From assembly GCA_017483735.1 (NCBI GenBank), contig JAFUVF010000006.1, forward strand, positions 1 to 41,541: a stretch of DNA of 41,541 nucleotides. The letters are read 5' to 3'. Source of the DNA: Lachnospiraceae bacterium. GTDB taxonomy: Bacteria > Bacillota > Clostridia > Lachnospirales > Lachnospiraceae. Positions 33,797 through 41,541 of the stretch are shown here, piece after piece. The first letter of the stretch is position 1; the number at the start of each line of letters is the position of its first letter. The translations under genes and the position numbers were made by a program. The notes beneath the pieces are model-generated. The model searched no databases. It saw only the letters and a program-made list of their open reading frames with translations, and had not been told where the DNA came from.

Positions 33797-35310
33797 TTTT
33801 CGCTCTCACCTCCTGCAATGGTACTCATTATCATACTCTGTGTCAGCTCGTCTCCTTTAAGCTCGCCTACGACCTTCCTGTCTCTCATTACTATCAATCT
33901 CGAGCAGGTGCGGAGCATTTCGTCCGTCTCGGAGGAGATAAAGGTAATGCTCATTCCCTCACTGGCAAGCTTTAAGACTAGCTTCTGTATATCCACCTTT
34001 GTGCCTACGTCAATTCCTCTGGTAGGCTCGTCAAGTATAAGATATTCCGGCTTTGTGAGAAGCCATCTTGCCAAAATACATTTCTGCTGATTCCCTCCCG
34101 AAAGAGACTTTATCGGGGTGTCTGCAGAAGCGGTTTTTATGCCAAGAAGCTTTATATACTCCTCTGCAAACTTGTTTGCCTCCGCCTTCGTGAAGGGCTT
34201 AAAGAAGCCTTTAAGCACCTGAAGTGCAAGTATTATATTCTCCCTTACGGACAAGTCTCCCACTATGCCGTCCAGCTTTCTGTCCTCCGGAAGATAAGCT
34301 ATGCCGTTTTTCATAGCCTGAATGGGCTTTGTTATCTTGACGCTCTTTCCGTCCACCTTGACCTCGCCGCCGATAACCGTATCTGCGCCGAATATTGCAC
34401 GCACGCACTCGCTTCTTCCCGAGCCCAAAAGACCGGTAAAGCCGTTTACCTCGCCCTTCTTTATATAGAAATCAAAAGGCTTTATGCCTGCGTTGCTCTG
34501 CAGGTTCTTTGCCTCAAATACATACTCGGAGGCATCCTTCTCCTCATAAGCCTTTGCTTCGCTCTTGATATCAGAGAGGTCATCCATCTCCTTGCCAAGC
34601 ATCTTTGACACAAGCTTTACTCTGGGAAGATCCGCAATCTCATATTCTCCCACGAGCTTACCGTCCCTAAGCACCGTGATCTTGTCGCAGACCTCATATA
34701 CCTGATCAAGGAAATGCGTAACAAAAATTATGCCTACGCCCTTCGCCTTTAGATCCCGCATCAGCTTAAACAGCTTTGCAACCTCGTTGTCGTCCAATGA
34801 CGAGGTGGGCTCATCAAGTATAAGAACCTTGCACTCCATATCAACCGCTCTCGCTATTGCCACCATCTGCTGCACGGCTATGGAACAGCTTGCAAGCTGC
34901 TGGGATGCCTTTGCGGGTATGTCGAGTGACTGCAATATTTTGTCCGCATCCGCATTCATCTTTTTCCAATTCTGTAACGCACCCTCGGTACGTCCTATAT
35001 ACATATTCTCCGCCACGGACAGATTCGGGCACAGCGTAATCTCCTGATACACCGTACTTATACCCAATCTCTGAGCATCCTGCGGAGAATGAATATTCAC
35101 TTCATCCTTGCCCTTTAAAAATATCTGACCCTCATCCTTTGTGTACACACCGGTCAGAACCTTGATAAGTGTAGATTTTCCCGCACCGTTTTCCCCCATC
35201 AGTGCATGGATTTCACCCTCGCAGAGGGTAAAGTCAACGCCCTGTAATGCACGGACGCCCGGGAAGCTCTTCTGAATTCCCCTCATTTCCAATACAGATT
35301 TTTCTTTCAC
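33793..35310 (-). CDS. Sugar ABC transporter ATP-binding protein, two ABC domains (YtfR/RbsA-like)
   Basis: This 505-residue protein has two nucleotide-binding domains in tandem. The first has Walker A GENGAGKST and Walker B VLILDEPTSSLD. The second has the degenerate Walker A GLLGSGRSE and an intact signature LSGGNQQKCILARWL with Walker B LILDEPTRGID. That asymmetry is normal in sugar importers of this class. I chose the second GTG (35308-35310), eight bases after AAGGAG; the first GTG overlaps that ribosome site. Confidence 0.94.
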   Translation of the reverse strand: MKEKSVLEMRGIQKSFPGVRALQGVDFTLCEGEIHALMGENGAGKSTLIKVLTGVYTKDEGQIFLKGKDEVNIHSPQDAQRLGISTVYQEITLCPNLSVAENMYIGRTEGALQNWKKMNADADKILQSLDIPAKASQQLASCSIAVQQMVAIARAVDMECKVLILDEPTSSLDDNEVAKLFKLMRDLKAKGVGIIFVTHFLDQVYEVCDKITVLRDGKLVGEYEIADLPRVKLVSKMLGKEMDDLSDIKSEAKAYEEKDASEYVFEAKNLQSNAGIKPFDFYIKKGEVNGFTGLLGSGRSECVRAIFGADTVIGGEVKVDGKSVKITKPIQAMKNGIAYLPEDRKLDGIVGDLSVRENIILALQVLKGFFKPFTKAEANKFAEEYIKLLGIKTASADTPIKSLSGGNQQKCILARWLLTKPEYLILDEPTRGIDVGTKVDIQKLVLKLASEGMSITFISSETDEMLRTCSRLIVMRDRKVVGELKGDELTQSMIMSTIAGGESEK

Positions 35311-35345
35311 CGGCCTCACTCCTTCTACTTCTCTTTTCTAAAAGA

Positions 35346-35369
35346 GCGCGGAACAATTTTGCCCCGCGC
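35346..35369 (-). terminator. Hairpin between sugar-binding protein and ATPase genes (partial terminator)
   Basis: The arms GCGCGG (35346-35351) and CCGCGC (35364-35369) enclose a 12-base loop, and leftward the stem is followed by TCTTTTAG. The short but GC-rich stem with a modest T-run suits partial termination after the first gene, leaving the binding protein in excess over the ATPase and permeases. Confidence 0.55.
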
Positions 35370-35388
35370 CCATAATTTAACGCTTTTA

Positions 35389-36450
35389 TTAGATACCGTA
35401 CTGGTCTACATCTGCCTGAGTGATAGTAGCTGCATCAAAGCCCTTCTCGTCCATTATGATGGTCTTCTGGCTGATGGTGCCGCCGCTCTCAAGAGTCTTT
35501 ATGATCTCGTCAATGTAGGATGCCTGGAAAGGATTGCACTGTCCGTCATAGTTCCAATTCTTGTTTAAGAGCTCTTCAAGTGCCCACTTGTTGCAGTCAA
35601 AGCCCATAACGATGACATCCTTGCCTACGCCGTGAGAGATACCTGCGGAATCAAGAGCTGCTACAGCGCCCTTTGCCATATCGTCGTTCTCAGCATAGAT
35701 TACGTTGAAGGATTCGCCGGAGTCGATAACGGACTGAACAATCTGCTGTGCCTTCTCTGCGTTCCACTCAGCAGTCTGCTGTGTTACGAGATTCCAGCTT
35801 GCCTCTGCCTTTACCTTGTCATCAAGAGCGCCGGTACGTCCCTGCTGTGCAGCGGAGCCCATAACACCCTGAATGTGGATTACGTTGTACTCGGAAAGTC
35901 CCTGACCTGCAAGCCAATTAACTGCGGTCTCGCCTTCCTTTGCCATATCGGATACGATAGAAGCCTCATAGAGACTCTCATCTGCATCGATGGTACGGTC
36001 AAAGAGGATAACGCTTATTCCTGCGTCCTGCGCATCCTTGAGAACCGAATCCCAGCCTGCTGTGTCTGCTGCGGAGAGAAGAAGATAGTCAACTCCGTCC
36101 TGAATGAACTTCTGAGCCGCGGTAATCTGCTCGTCGTTCTTTAAGCTGTATGCAAAGGATGCTTCATATCCGTTTGCCTCTGTAAACATTGCCTTTAAGT
36201 CTGCATCGTTAGCGGTACGATATCCGGACTCGTTGGGGTCGTTGTTGATGATACCAACCTTGATGAGTGCGCCCGATGAGCTGCCGCTGTCAGTAGTGGT
36301 GGTTGTAGTTGTGGTGGTAGAACCGCTGGTTGAACCGCCTGTGGAACCGCCGGCAGAACCGGTGTCATTTGAACCGCCGTTGGAGCCGCATGCTGCAAGA
36401 CTTACGAGCATTACTGCCGAGAGCAGTGTTGCCAAAACTCTTTTTTTCAT
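35389..36450 (-). CDS. Sugar-binding lipoprotein (first gene of the sugar importer)
   Basis: This 353-residue extracellular lipoprotein has lipobox SLAAC (Cys21). A linker of Gly/Ser/Thr that includes nine successive Thr (about 45-53) comes next. The type I binding domain follows, beginning IKVGIINNDPNESGYRTAN and including RTIDADESLYEASI. The ligand is probably a pentose or furanose sugar, as judged by the arabinose genes downstream and the YtfQ-like domain. AGGAGG precedes the ATG. The promoter region to its right holds a hairpin and direct repeats. Confidence 0.93.
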   Translation of the reverse strand: MKKRVLATLLSAVMLVSLAACGSNGGSNDTGSAGGSTGGSTSGSTTTTTTTTTDSGSSSGALIKVGIINNDPNESGYRTANDADLKAMFTEANGYEASFAYSLKNDEQITAAQKFIQDGVDYLLLSAADTAGWDSVLKDAQDAGISVILFDRTIDADESLYEASIVSDMAKEGETAVNWLAGQGLSEYNVIHIQGVMGSAAQQGRTGALDDKVKAEASWNLVTQQTAEWNAEKAQQIVQSVIDSGESFNVIYAENDDMAKGAVAALDSAGISHGVGKDVIVMGFDCNKWALEELLNKNWNYDGQCNPFQASYIDEIIKTLESGGTISQKTIIMDEKGFDAATITQADVDQYGI

Positions 36451-36481
36451 GATAAATTCCTCCTTAGTACGAAAAATTGTT

Positions 36482-36529
36482 TAAGGAACCATTTCCTTAT
36501 GTCCACATTTTATTCAAATGGCATTCAAA
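36482..36529 (-). promoter_or_regulatory. Control region of the sugar importer operon: leader hairpin and direct repeats
   Basis: A 7-bp perfect hairpin (TAAGGAA 36482-36488, TTCCTTA 36493-36499, loop CCAT) lies 32 bases before the ATG. Two copies of ATTCAAA (36512-36518 and 36523-36529) follow, one helical turn (11 bases) apart. A possible -10 (TAAAAT, read leftward) overlaps the first copy, but no good -35 stands at the proper distance. An activator-dependent promoter driven by the adjacent AraC-type response regulator would explain this. This is an inference. Confidence 0.4.
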
Positions 36530-36596
36530 AATCCATTAACAAAAATATTTATTTGGGTAAGATTTTTTATTTAAGAGAAAAATAAAGTTGATTTTT

Positions 36597-38063
36597 TTAC
36601 GAATTTGTTTGAATATTTTCATAGGTCTTTGCCGGAAGGCTTACTTTTACCACGGTTTTCTCGTTGTAAATACTGTCTATCTCTATGCCGTATTCCTCGC
36701 CGAAGTTTAAGCGTATGCGCTCATTTACATTATACAGCCCGTAGACATCCGTATCGCTGCGAAGCTCCTTTTTGATGCCTGCCCTGACATTCTTTAATCT
36801 CTCCTCATCCATACCGATGCCGTTATCGCTTACGCTTATCCATACGCCGTTATTGTCCCTGCCGCCCTTTATGGAAATAAGTCCCTTCCCTCTTTTGTTT
36901 TTTATCCCGTGGTACAGGGAATTTTCAACCAGAGGCTGTATGGTTATCTTGGGAATACTGTAGTCAAAAATCTCCTCCGGCACATCTATCTCATATGAAA
37001 GTATATCCTGATATCTGACCTTTTGAATTTTCAGGTAGCTTCTCACATGCTGCAGCTCTTCCCTTATCGAGATTATATCCTTTCCCTGATTTAGCGATGT
37101 GCGGAAGAAGTCCGAGAGATTTCCCACCATATCCACAACCTCCTTCTGCTCACCCGCCTCTGCAAGCCATACGATTGCATCGAGAGTATTATAGAGAAAA
37201 TGAGGGTTTATCTGTGCCTGCAGCACTTGGAACTCCGCCTTTCTAAGGTTGGTCTGCTCCTCCTTTACCTGCTCTATGAGCTCGTTTATCTTGTCTATCA
37301 TTGCATTCAATGAATCGCTGAGCACCGTAACCTCGACACCCGTGCGGATATTTGCCCTCACGGACAGCTCCCCCTTCGCCACCCTGTCCGTGACCTTTGA
37401 AAGCTCCCTTATGGGACGGGTTATGCTGTATGGAATGTACCATGACAGGAAGATGAGAATTATTGATATTACGGCAAATACAATCATTGATGTGCGGAGC
37501 ATGGTAGAATATACCTGCTGGAAGGCATTTCGGGATGCCTGCAGCTCCTTTGTCTCATAATAAATATATTCTGACATGGTATCTCTTATCAGCGCCGTGA
37601 CAATCTGCACATCATTTTCCCAGATATTGAGATTCTCCTCGTATTTGTTTCCTTCCGAAAGATTGCTCTCTATATCCGATATATAGGAATCCAGATTGTT
37701 CAGATATTTTATGACACTGTTTAGCCGTGCGAGATTTTCCGCAGAATCCGTATATCCTCTTAAGCCTCCGACTATTCGCTTTGCCTCCGAGAGCATATCC
37801 TTTATGTCGGATTCCTCCGGCGTTTTGTTTTCCACAATAAGAAGATACGCCTCATAGTCGAAATCCTTTTTGAAGTCCTGTGAAAACTCTCCCGCCATAA
37901 TGACGGAATTTATCATACTCTCATATCTGATATTACTGAGAAACATATTGTAAAAGGCAAAGGCAAGAAGCGCCACCAGCGGAAGCACAAGAGCTGTATA
38001 GGAAATCCTTATTTTCTCCGCAAGGGTTGTCCCGTTTATATATCTCTTTAACAGATTCCCCAT
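36597..38063 (-). CDS. YesM-type sensor histidine kinase
   Basis: This 488-residue membrane kinase has TM1 (about 21-43), an extracellular helical sensor (about 44-185), TM2 (about 191-211) and a HAMP domain (about 212-265). The His_kinase domain has the phosphorylated His288 in QAQINPHFLYNTLDA, and the HATPase domain has N-box PLVENSLYHGIKN and glycine box DNGIGMD. This is the LytS/YesM group, which signals to AraC-type response regulators. The ATG at 38063 overlaps the regulator's stop codon (TAATG). Its sensor probably reads sugar or a sugar-loaded binding protein. Confidence 0.95.
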   Translation of the reverse strand: MGNLLKRYINGTTLAEKIRISYTALVLPLVALLAFAFYNMFLSNIRYESMINSVIMAGEFSQDFKKDFDYEAYLLIVENKTPEESDIKDMLSEAKRIVGGLRGYTDSAENLARLNSVIKYLNNLDSYISDIESNLSEGNKYEENLNIWENDVQIVTALIRDTMSEYIYYETKELQASRNAFQQVYSTMLRTSMIVFAVISIILIFLSWYIPYSITRPIRELSKVTDRVAKGELSVRANIRTGVEVTVLSDSLNAMIDKINELIEQVKEEQTNLRKAEFQVLQAQINPHFLYNTLDAIVWLAEAGEQKEVVDMVGNLSDFFRTSLNQGKDIISIREELQHVRSYLKIQKVRYQDILSYEIDVPEEIFDYSIPKITIQPLVENSLYHGIKNKRGKGLISIKGGRDNNGVWISVSDNGIGMDEERLKNVRAGIKKELRSDTDVYGLYNVNERIRLNFGEEYGIEIDSIYNEKTVVKVSLPAKTYENIQTNS

Positions 38064-39241
38064 TATGCTTCCTCTGCGCTCTTACCCTCACGGTATTCCG
38101 TGGGTGTGCACCCCTGTGTCTTTTTGAAAAGATACGAAAAATAATGAGGATCCTTATAGCCCACGCTCAGTGCAATCTCACCCGTCTTTTTGCCGGTGCA
38201 GCGGATAAGCTCCTTTGCATGCTCCATACGGCAGTCCGTGAGATATTTTATAAAGGTCTGCCCCAGATGCTCGCTGAATATCATACTCAGATGATTGGGC
38301 GAAACATTGACATAGGACGCCAATAAATTGAGCGAAAGCTCATCATCGGAATAATGCTCCTCTATGTAGGATATCGCAGCATCCAGCACCTCCTTATATT
38401 TGTTGCCGGAGGTTTGCTCTCTGAGTTCCACGGCGCTTTTTAGAAGTCTTGTGACATATTCCCTTGTCTTTTCTGCACTCTGCATTATTCCCGATGCCGG
38501 GTCGAAGGTCTCAACCTGATTTCTGTCAAACCCCAGTCCCTCAACAAAATCCGCTACAGAAAAATAAATATCCATTATTATATATTGACGAAACAGCAAG
38601 GATTTAAGAGCGCCCTCTCCGAGCTCCTCAAAAAAGTCCGAAACCACCTTTTCTACATCCGCCATGCTCCCTGTGCGAAGGAAGCCCCTGACCTTCTCTT
38701 TGCTTATCTGCTTTATATTCATGCGTTCAAGGTCGATATCCTCGGCGGATTTGCTTTCAAGATACTTTTTGCTTACCTCCTCAAAGGAGGATGAAAGCTC
38801 CGAGAATTTATTGAATATATCCTTAAATTCTTTCCCGCCGGAGGATGCCGCCTCGTTTTCTCTTTTGCTTATTATCCTTGTCTTGATACCTTCAAGCTCC
38901 TTTAGCAGCGCATCCCCGCTTATGGGCTTTGTGAGATATTGTGCGACACCTATGCGTATGCTTTCCTTGGCGTACTCAAATTCCTCATATCCGGAAAGTA
39001 TTATTATCTCCGTATCCGGAAGCTCCTCCTTTACCCTTCTTGAAAGCTCCAGACCGTCCATAAACGGCATACGGATATCCGTTATGAGTATGTCCGGCTT
39101 TAATTCCTTTACGAGAGAAAAAGCAAGCTCCCCGTCGCCTGCCTCCCCGCAAAATTCATACCCGTTCGCTGTCCAGTCTATATTGTTTTTAATTCCTCTC
39201 CGGATGACATATTCATCCTCGGCAAGAAAAACCTTTAACAT
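38063..39241 (-). CDS. YesN-type response regulator with AraC DNA-binding domain
   Basis: This 392-residue protein has an N-terminal receiver (1-120) with phospho-acceptor Asp55 in ILITDIRMPFMDG and Lys in QYLTKPI. A middle helical linker and a C-terminal AraC double helix-turn-helix (about 290-388) follow, with LASYVNVSPNHLSMIFSEHL and IALSVGYKDPHYFSYLFKK. The ATG at 39241 is preferred over the TTG at 39253, since GAGGGG stands before it. It is probably the activator of the adjacent sugar importer operon. Confidence 0.95.
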   Translation of the reverse strand: MLKVFLAEDEYVIRRGIKNNIDWTANGYEFCGEAGDGELAFSLVKELKPDILITDIRMPFMDGLELSRRVKEELPDTEIIILSGYEEFEYAKESIRIGVAQYLTKPISGDALLKELEGIKTRIISKRENEAASSGGKEFKDIFNKFSELSSSFEEVSKKYLESKSAEDIDLERMNIKQISKEKVRGFLRTGSMADVEKVVSDFFEELGEGALKSLLFRQYIIMDIYFSVADFVEGLGFDRNQVETFDPASGIMQSAEKTREYVTRLLKSAVELREQTSGNKYKEVLDAAISYIEEHYSDDELSLNLLASYVNVSPNHLSMIFSEHLGQTFIKYLTDCRMEHAKELIRCTGKKTGEIALSVGYKDPHYFSYLFKKTQGCTPTEYREGKSAEEA

Positions 39242-39249
39242 ATTTCCCC

Positions 39250-40347
39250 TCAAAAGACTACCTGATTGCGGCCGCCGGTCTTTCCCATATAGAGCTTGTC
39301 GTCCGCTTCCTTTACCGTATTTTCCACTCCATACAGCTTGTAGTATTCCGCCACTCCGAAGGTCATTGTGATATCTATTTTCTGTTCATTAAATATGAAT
39401 TCCTTCTTTTCTATCTTTCTTCTGAGCTTGTCCAGCGAGGTCATCGCTTCATCCCCGTTCATCCCGTCGAATACAAACAAAAACTCTTCTCCACCCCATC
39501 TGACTACAAAGCCGAACTCCTCCATATACTTCTTAAAAAGCTCCGCAAGGGATGAAAGTATGAAGTCCCCGGCATCATGCCCGTAGGTATCGTTTACCCT
39601 CTTGAAGAAATCTATATCTCCCAAGGCTACCGTTATCTGGCTTCCAAGCGCCTCCTGCTTCTTGTCAAGCTCTGCAAGCTCCTCCTCCGCATAGCGTCTG
39701 TTGGGAAGCTTGGTAAGAGGGTCGGTCTCCGAAAGCTTCTTTAATTCCCTGTTGTACAGATACAGCTTTCTCTCAGCTTCAATATACTGTGTGCAGAAAA
39801 AATATGACACCACGGAGAGACACGCCGTAAATACAAGCGTATTCGTATACACAAGAAAAGTCTGCTGGAAGCTGTCCGATTTAAAAAGCAGATGTCCCAC
39901 CGGCGTTTTTAAGGATATTATACACATTGATACTGCAATGAGAACGCTGCATACCACCTTCTCTCCCACTGCCTTTGACGGGTTGTACCACATTGCAAGG
40001 AGCATCACAAATATTACTGTATGGAAGGATGCTCTCCATCCGAAACCCGCTGTGAGTATCCCCGATGATATGATGGAAACAACTGCGAGCATATACAGAA
40101 TATGTGTCGCCTTTACGGAATAGCTTGATATTAAAAGTATGATATTGGCTACCAGCGTCACAAGAAGCACAAATCCGAAAAATACCACTCCGTTTGCGAA
40201 GATGAATATATCCATAAGCACGCAGTACGCACAGAGCATAAGCAATATAAAGCGCACAAGATACAGAAGATTGGAGGACTCCTCCTCAAATGGGGAATCT
40301 TTTTTCAGAAATGCCCTTATTCTCTTAATTAAGGCTTCTTTTTCCAT
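39250..40347 (-). CDS. Membrane-bound diguanylate cyclase (GGDEF)
   Basis: This 365-residue protein has about six membrane helices (30-190), a short coiled linker and a GGDEF domain (about 205-365). The active-site loop is GGEEF (285-289), and DPLTKLPNRR and GDIDFFKRVND are intact, so it should make cyclic di-GMP. The usual inhibitory RxxD site is absent: the two positions hold Glu276 and Gly279. The gene comes first in a transcript with the two-component genes (9 bases to the regulator's ATG). Its promoter leaves only about 3 untranslated bases, and no ribosome site is visible. Confidence 0.93.
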   Translation of the reverse strand: MEKEALIKRIRAFLKKDSPFEEESSNLLYLVRFILLMLCAYCVLMDIFIFANGVVFFGFVLLVTLVANIILLISSYSVKATHILYMLAVVSIISSGILTAGFGWRASFHTVIFVMLLAMWYNPSKAVGEKVVCSVLIAVSMCIISLKTPVGHLLFKSDSFQQTFLVYTNTLVFTACLSVVSYFFCTQYIEAERKLYLYNRELKKLSETDPLTKLPNRRYAEEELAELDKKQEALGSQITVALGDIDFFKRVNDTYGHDAGDFILSSLAELFKKYMEEFGFVVRWGGEEFLFVFDGMNGDEAMTSLDKLRRKIEKKEFIFNEQKIDITMTFGVAEYYKLYGVENTVKEADDKLYMGKTGGRNQVVF

Positions 40348-40356
40348 AACATTTTT

Positions 40357-40385
40357 ATAATATCCCTTGTGTGCTATTGTGTCAA
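40357..40385 (-). promoter_or_regulatory. Promoter of the diguanylate cyclase/two-component operon
   Basis: Read leftward, the -35 is TTGACA (40380-40385), the spacer is 17 bases and the -10 is TATTAT (40357-40362). Transcription would begin at about 40350, within 3 bases of the ATG at 40345-40347. Confidence 0.8.
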
Positions 40386-40552
40386 GTCACGCAACTTTTA
40401 AACAGTAATCATTATTTATAATGTTGCAGAGATATCCTTGCTTTCTGTAATAACAGGAACTATCATCGGTTTATTGAAGTCCTATAGTTTGAACTGATGA
40501 TTTCAATTGAATTTATACATGAGGTTTCTCCGATATAACACACCCAGAGAGT

Positions 40553-41541
40553 CTATTCCATGGTCAGCAACTTTACCTTCGCCTGCTTCTGGAAAAACGC
40601 TACCCCATAGCAGAGTATCTGTTCATAACCATAAAGCCCCTCTGCATATTTCTCTGTAATAATCTGTTTTATTGCTTCATCACAATCCTTATCCAGATCA
40701 GCTTCCTTTTCAGACTTCTTAGCCTCAATGATAATGGCTCTGCGGTTATCCTCATCCTTTAATAAAATGTCTGGTCTGCCAAGCCCCTTTTCTTTGTTGG
40801 ATTCCACCTCATATCCTATTCCGACAAAGGCTCCTGCAAGGAAAGCGTGGTAATAATCCTCATGATAATCATTATAGCTGATTGTTCTCCAGAGAAGCTC
40901 CGAAACAATCCGCCCAGCTTCCTCTGCATCCTTATTCCAAAACGCCTCCATCATGCTTTTCTGCATATTGGTATCTATTGTTTCTTTGAACAGCTTGACA
41001 ACTGTGTCCTCAAAGATAGATGCAATCTCTTTATTAGGGATTTTAAGACTTACCGTTTCCCCTTCTTCCTCGGCATCTGCCTTAGTGATATACCCTGTCA
41101 TAAGCAGGACGCTCCACAGGTTATCTTCCGATGAATGCAAAGTATCATAGGTTAGTTCATCCGTAATCGTCTGTGTAATCGTTCCACTATTCATTAGTAT
41201 TTCAAATTTGCCCTTTACCTTAAAGTCTGTCCTCTTTACAAATGTCAGCAGGATTCCGTTATGGCTTGTGTTTTTCCAGTAATTCTTGGGTCTGGCATCA
41301 GGATATTTCCGCAGTTCGGATAGAAAATTGATAACGTCCCAAGGACCATAGACAAAGCTGTTTCCGAATACATATCCATCATACCACTCTTTGATTGTGT
41401 CTTTTCTGGAGGTTCTGTCCGCCGCCACAAGCATACGGTCAATCTCATCATTAGTAAAACCAAAATATTGAGAAAAGCTTTTGTCCAGTACAGAGTATGA
41501 CGCAAAATTATTGGTGCCTGTAAAGATACTCTCTTTTGCTA
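40553..41541 (-). CDS. AAA-ATPase-like protein with C-terminal PD-(D/E)XK domain, partial (N-terminus beyond right edge)
   Basis: The frame is open from the right edge to a TAG at 40553, at least 329 residues. The start lies outside: codons before the Met at 41434 encode KESIFTGTNNFASYSVLD and FGFTNDEIDR, which belong to the same domain. Family blocks include WYDGYVFGN, VYGPWDVINFLSEL and YWKNTS (AAA-ATPase_like C-terminal part). The nuclease-like domain follows with VGIGYEVESN, GLGRPDILL and AIIIEAKKSE, where the Asp and Glu-x-Lys form a PD-(D/E)XK core (PDDEXK_9). Such proteins are common in gut Clostridia and Bacteroidetes. Their function is unproven, with defence or mobile DNA the usual guesses. 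Confidence 0.85.
   Translation of the reverse strand, partial: AKESIFTGTNNFASYSVLDKSFSQYFGFTNDEIDRMLVAADRTSRKDTIKEWYDGYVFGNSFVYGPWDVINFLSELRKYPDARPKNYWKNTSHNGILLTFVKRTDFKVKGKFEILMNSGTITQTITDELTYDTLHSSEDNLWSVLLMTGYITKADAEEEGETVSLKIPNKEIASIFEDTVVKLFKETIDTNMQKSMMEAFWNKDAEEAGRIVSELLWRTISYNDYHEDYYHAFLAGAFVGIGYEVESNKEKGLGRPDILLKDEDNRRAIIIEAKKSEKEADLDKDCDEAIKQIITEKYAEGLYGYEQILCYGVAFFQKQAKVKLLTME

Noticed and set aside
40463..40500. Inverted repeat TCATCGGTT / AACTGATGA between the AAA-ATPase-like gene and the cyclase promoter
   Set aside because: The stem is better in the rightward RNA, where no gene needs it, has a 20-base loop and no T-run; I do not call it a terminator.

Overview
The window looks like a chromosomal segment from a Gram-positive Clostridia, most likely Lachnospiraceae. 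The signs are strong GGAGG-type ribosome sites, sigma-A style promoters, YesMN-type sugar two-component genes, split transketolase genes, a YtfQRT/YjfF-like sugar importer and many lipoprotein solute-binding proteins. The family-level call is an inference from protein similarity by eye. No rRNA, tRNA, CRISPR array or insertion sequence was recognised, and no gene-free stretch exceeds about 210 bases.

Region by region: (1) 1-2000: a partial Rpn/PD-(D/E)XK-like gene behind two tandem palindromes, then a sodium-dependent (NSS) transporter. (2) 2011-7084: a very large hybrid histidine kinase (beta-propeller sensor, HisKA, HATPase, receiver, HPt), divergent from the NSS gene through two fully overlapping promoters, followed by a stand-alone double-receiver protein. 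(3) 7074-10908: a leftward operon of a small unknown protein, malQ and a GT-C-like membrane protein. (4) 10968-14237: two tandem ABC exporter half-genes, one frameshifted and one deleted, divergent from an intact AraC regulator with a two-turn direct-repeat operator. (5) 14282-22992: a tightly overlapping leftward operon with a consensus promoter and an attenuator-like leader. It encodes a polar amino-acid ABC importer, a cytidylate-kinase-like protein, a circularly permuted ATP-grasp ligase, an alpha-E protein, a transglutaminase-like protein and two aspartoacylase/AstE-like proteins, the second of which has lost its metal ligands. (6) 22989-24269: an aromatic-acid-exporter-like membrane domain fused to a HAD hydrolase domain. 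(7) 24284-40385: an arabinose/pentose utilisation locus, read leftward: diguanylate cyclase, AraC-type response regulator, YesM-type sensor kinase, sugar-binding lipoprotein, ATPase, two permeases, a second YtfQ-like binding protein, araA, araD, an AraB-type kinase, transaldolase and split transketolase. (8) 40553 to the right edge: a partial AAA-ATPase-like/PDDEXK_9 protein.

How the parts work together: the locus at 24-40 kb forms a complete route from a sensed extracellular pentose or furanose sugar through uptake, isomerisation, phosphorylation and epimerisation to xylulose 5-phosphate and the non-oxidative pentose phosphate pathway. The operon at 14-23 kb is the best candidate for a poorly described system. 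It resembles the known ATP-grasp/alpha-E/transglutaminase gene set predicted to make or attach short peptides, but here it is joined to amino-acid import and to an active/inactive pair of deacylase-fold proteins. Start codons were moved from the longest ORF wherever a ribosome site or promoter decides the matter.
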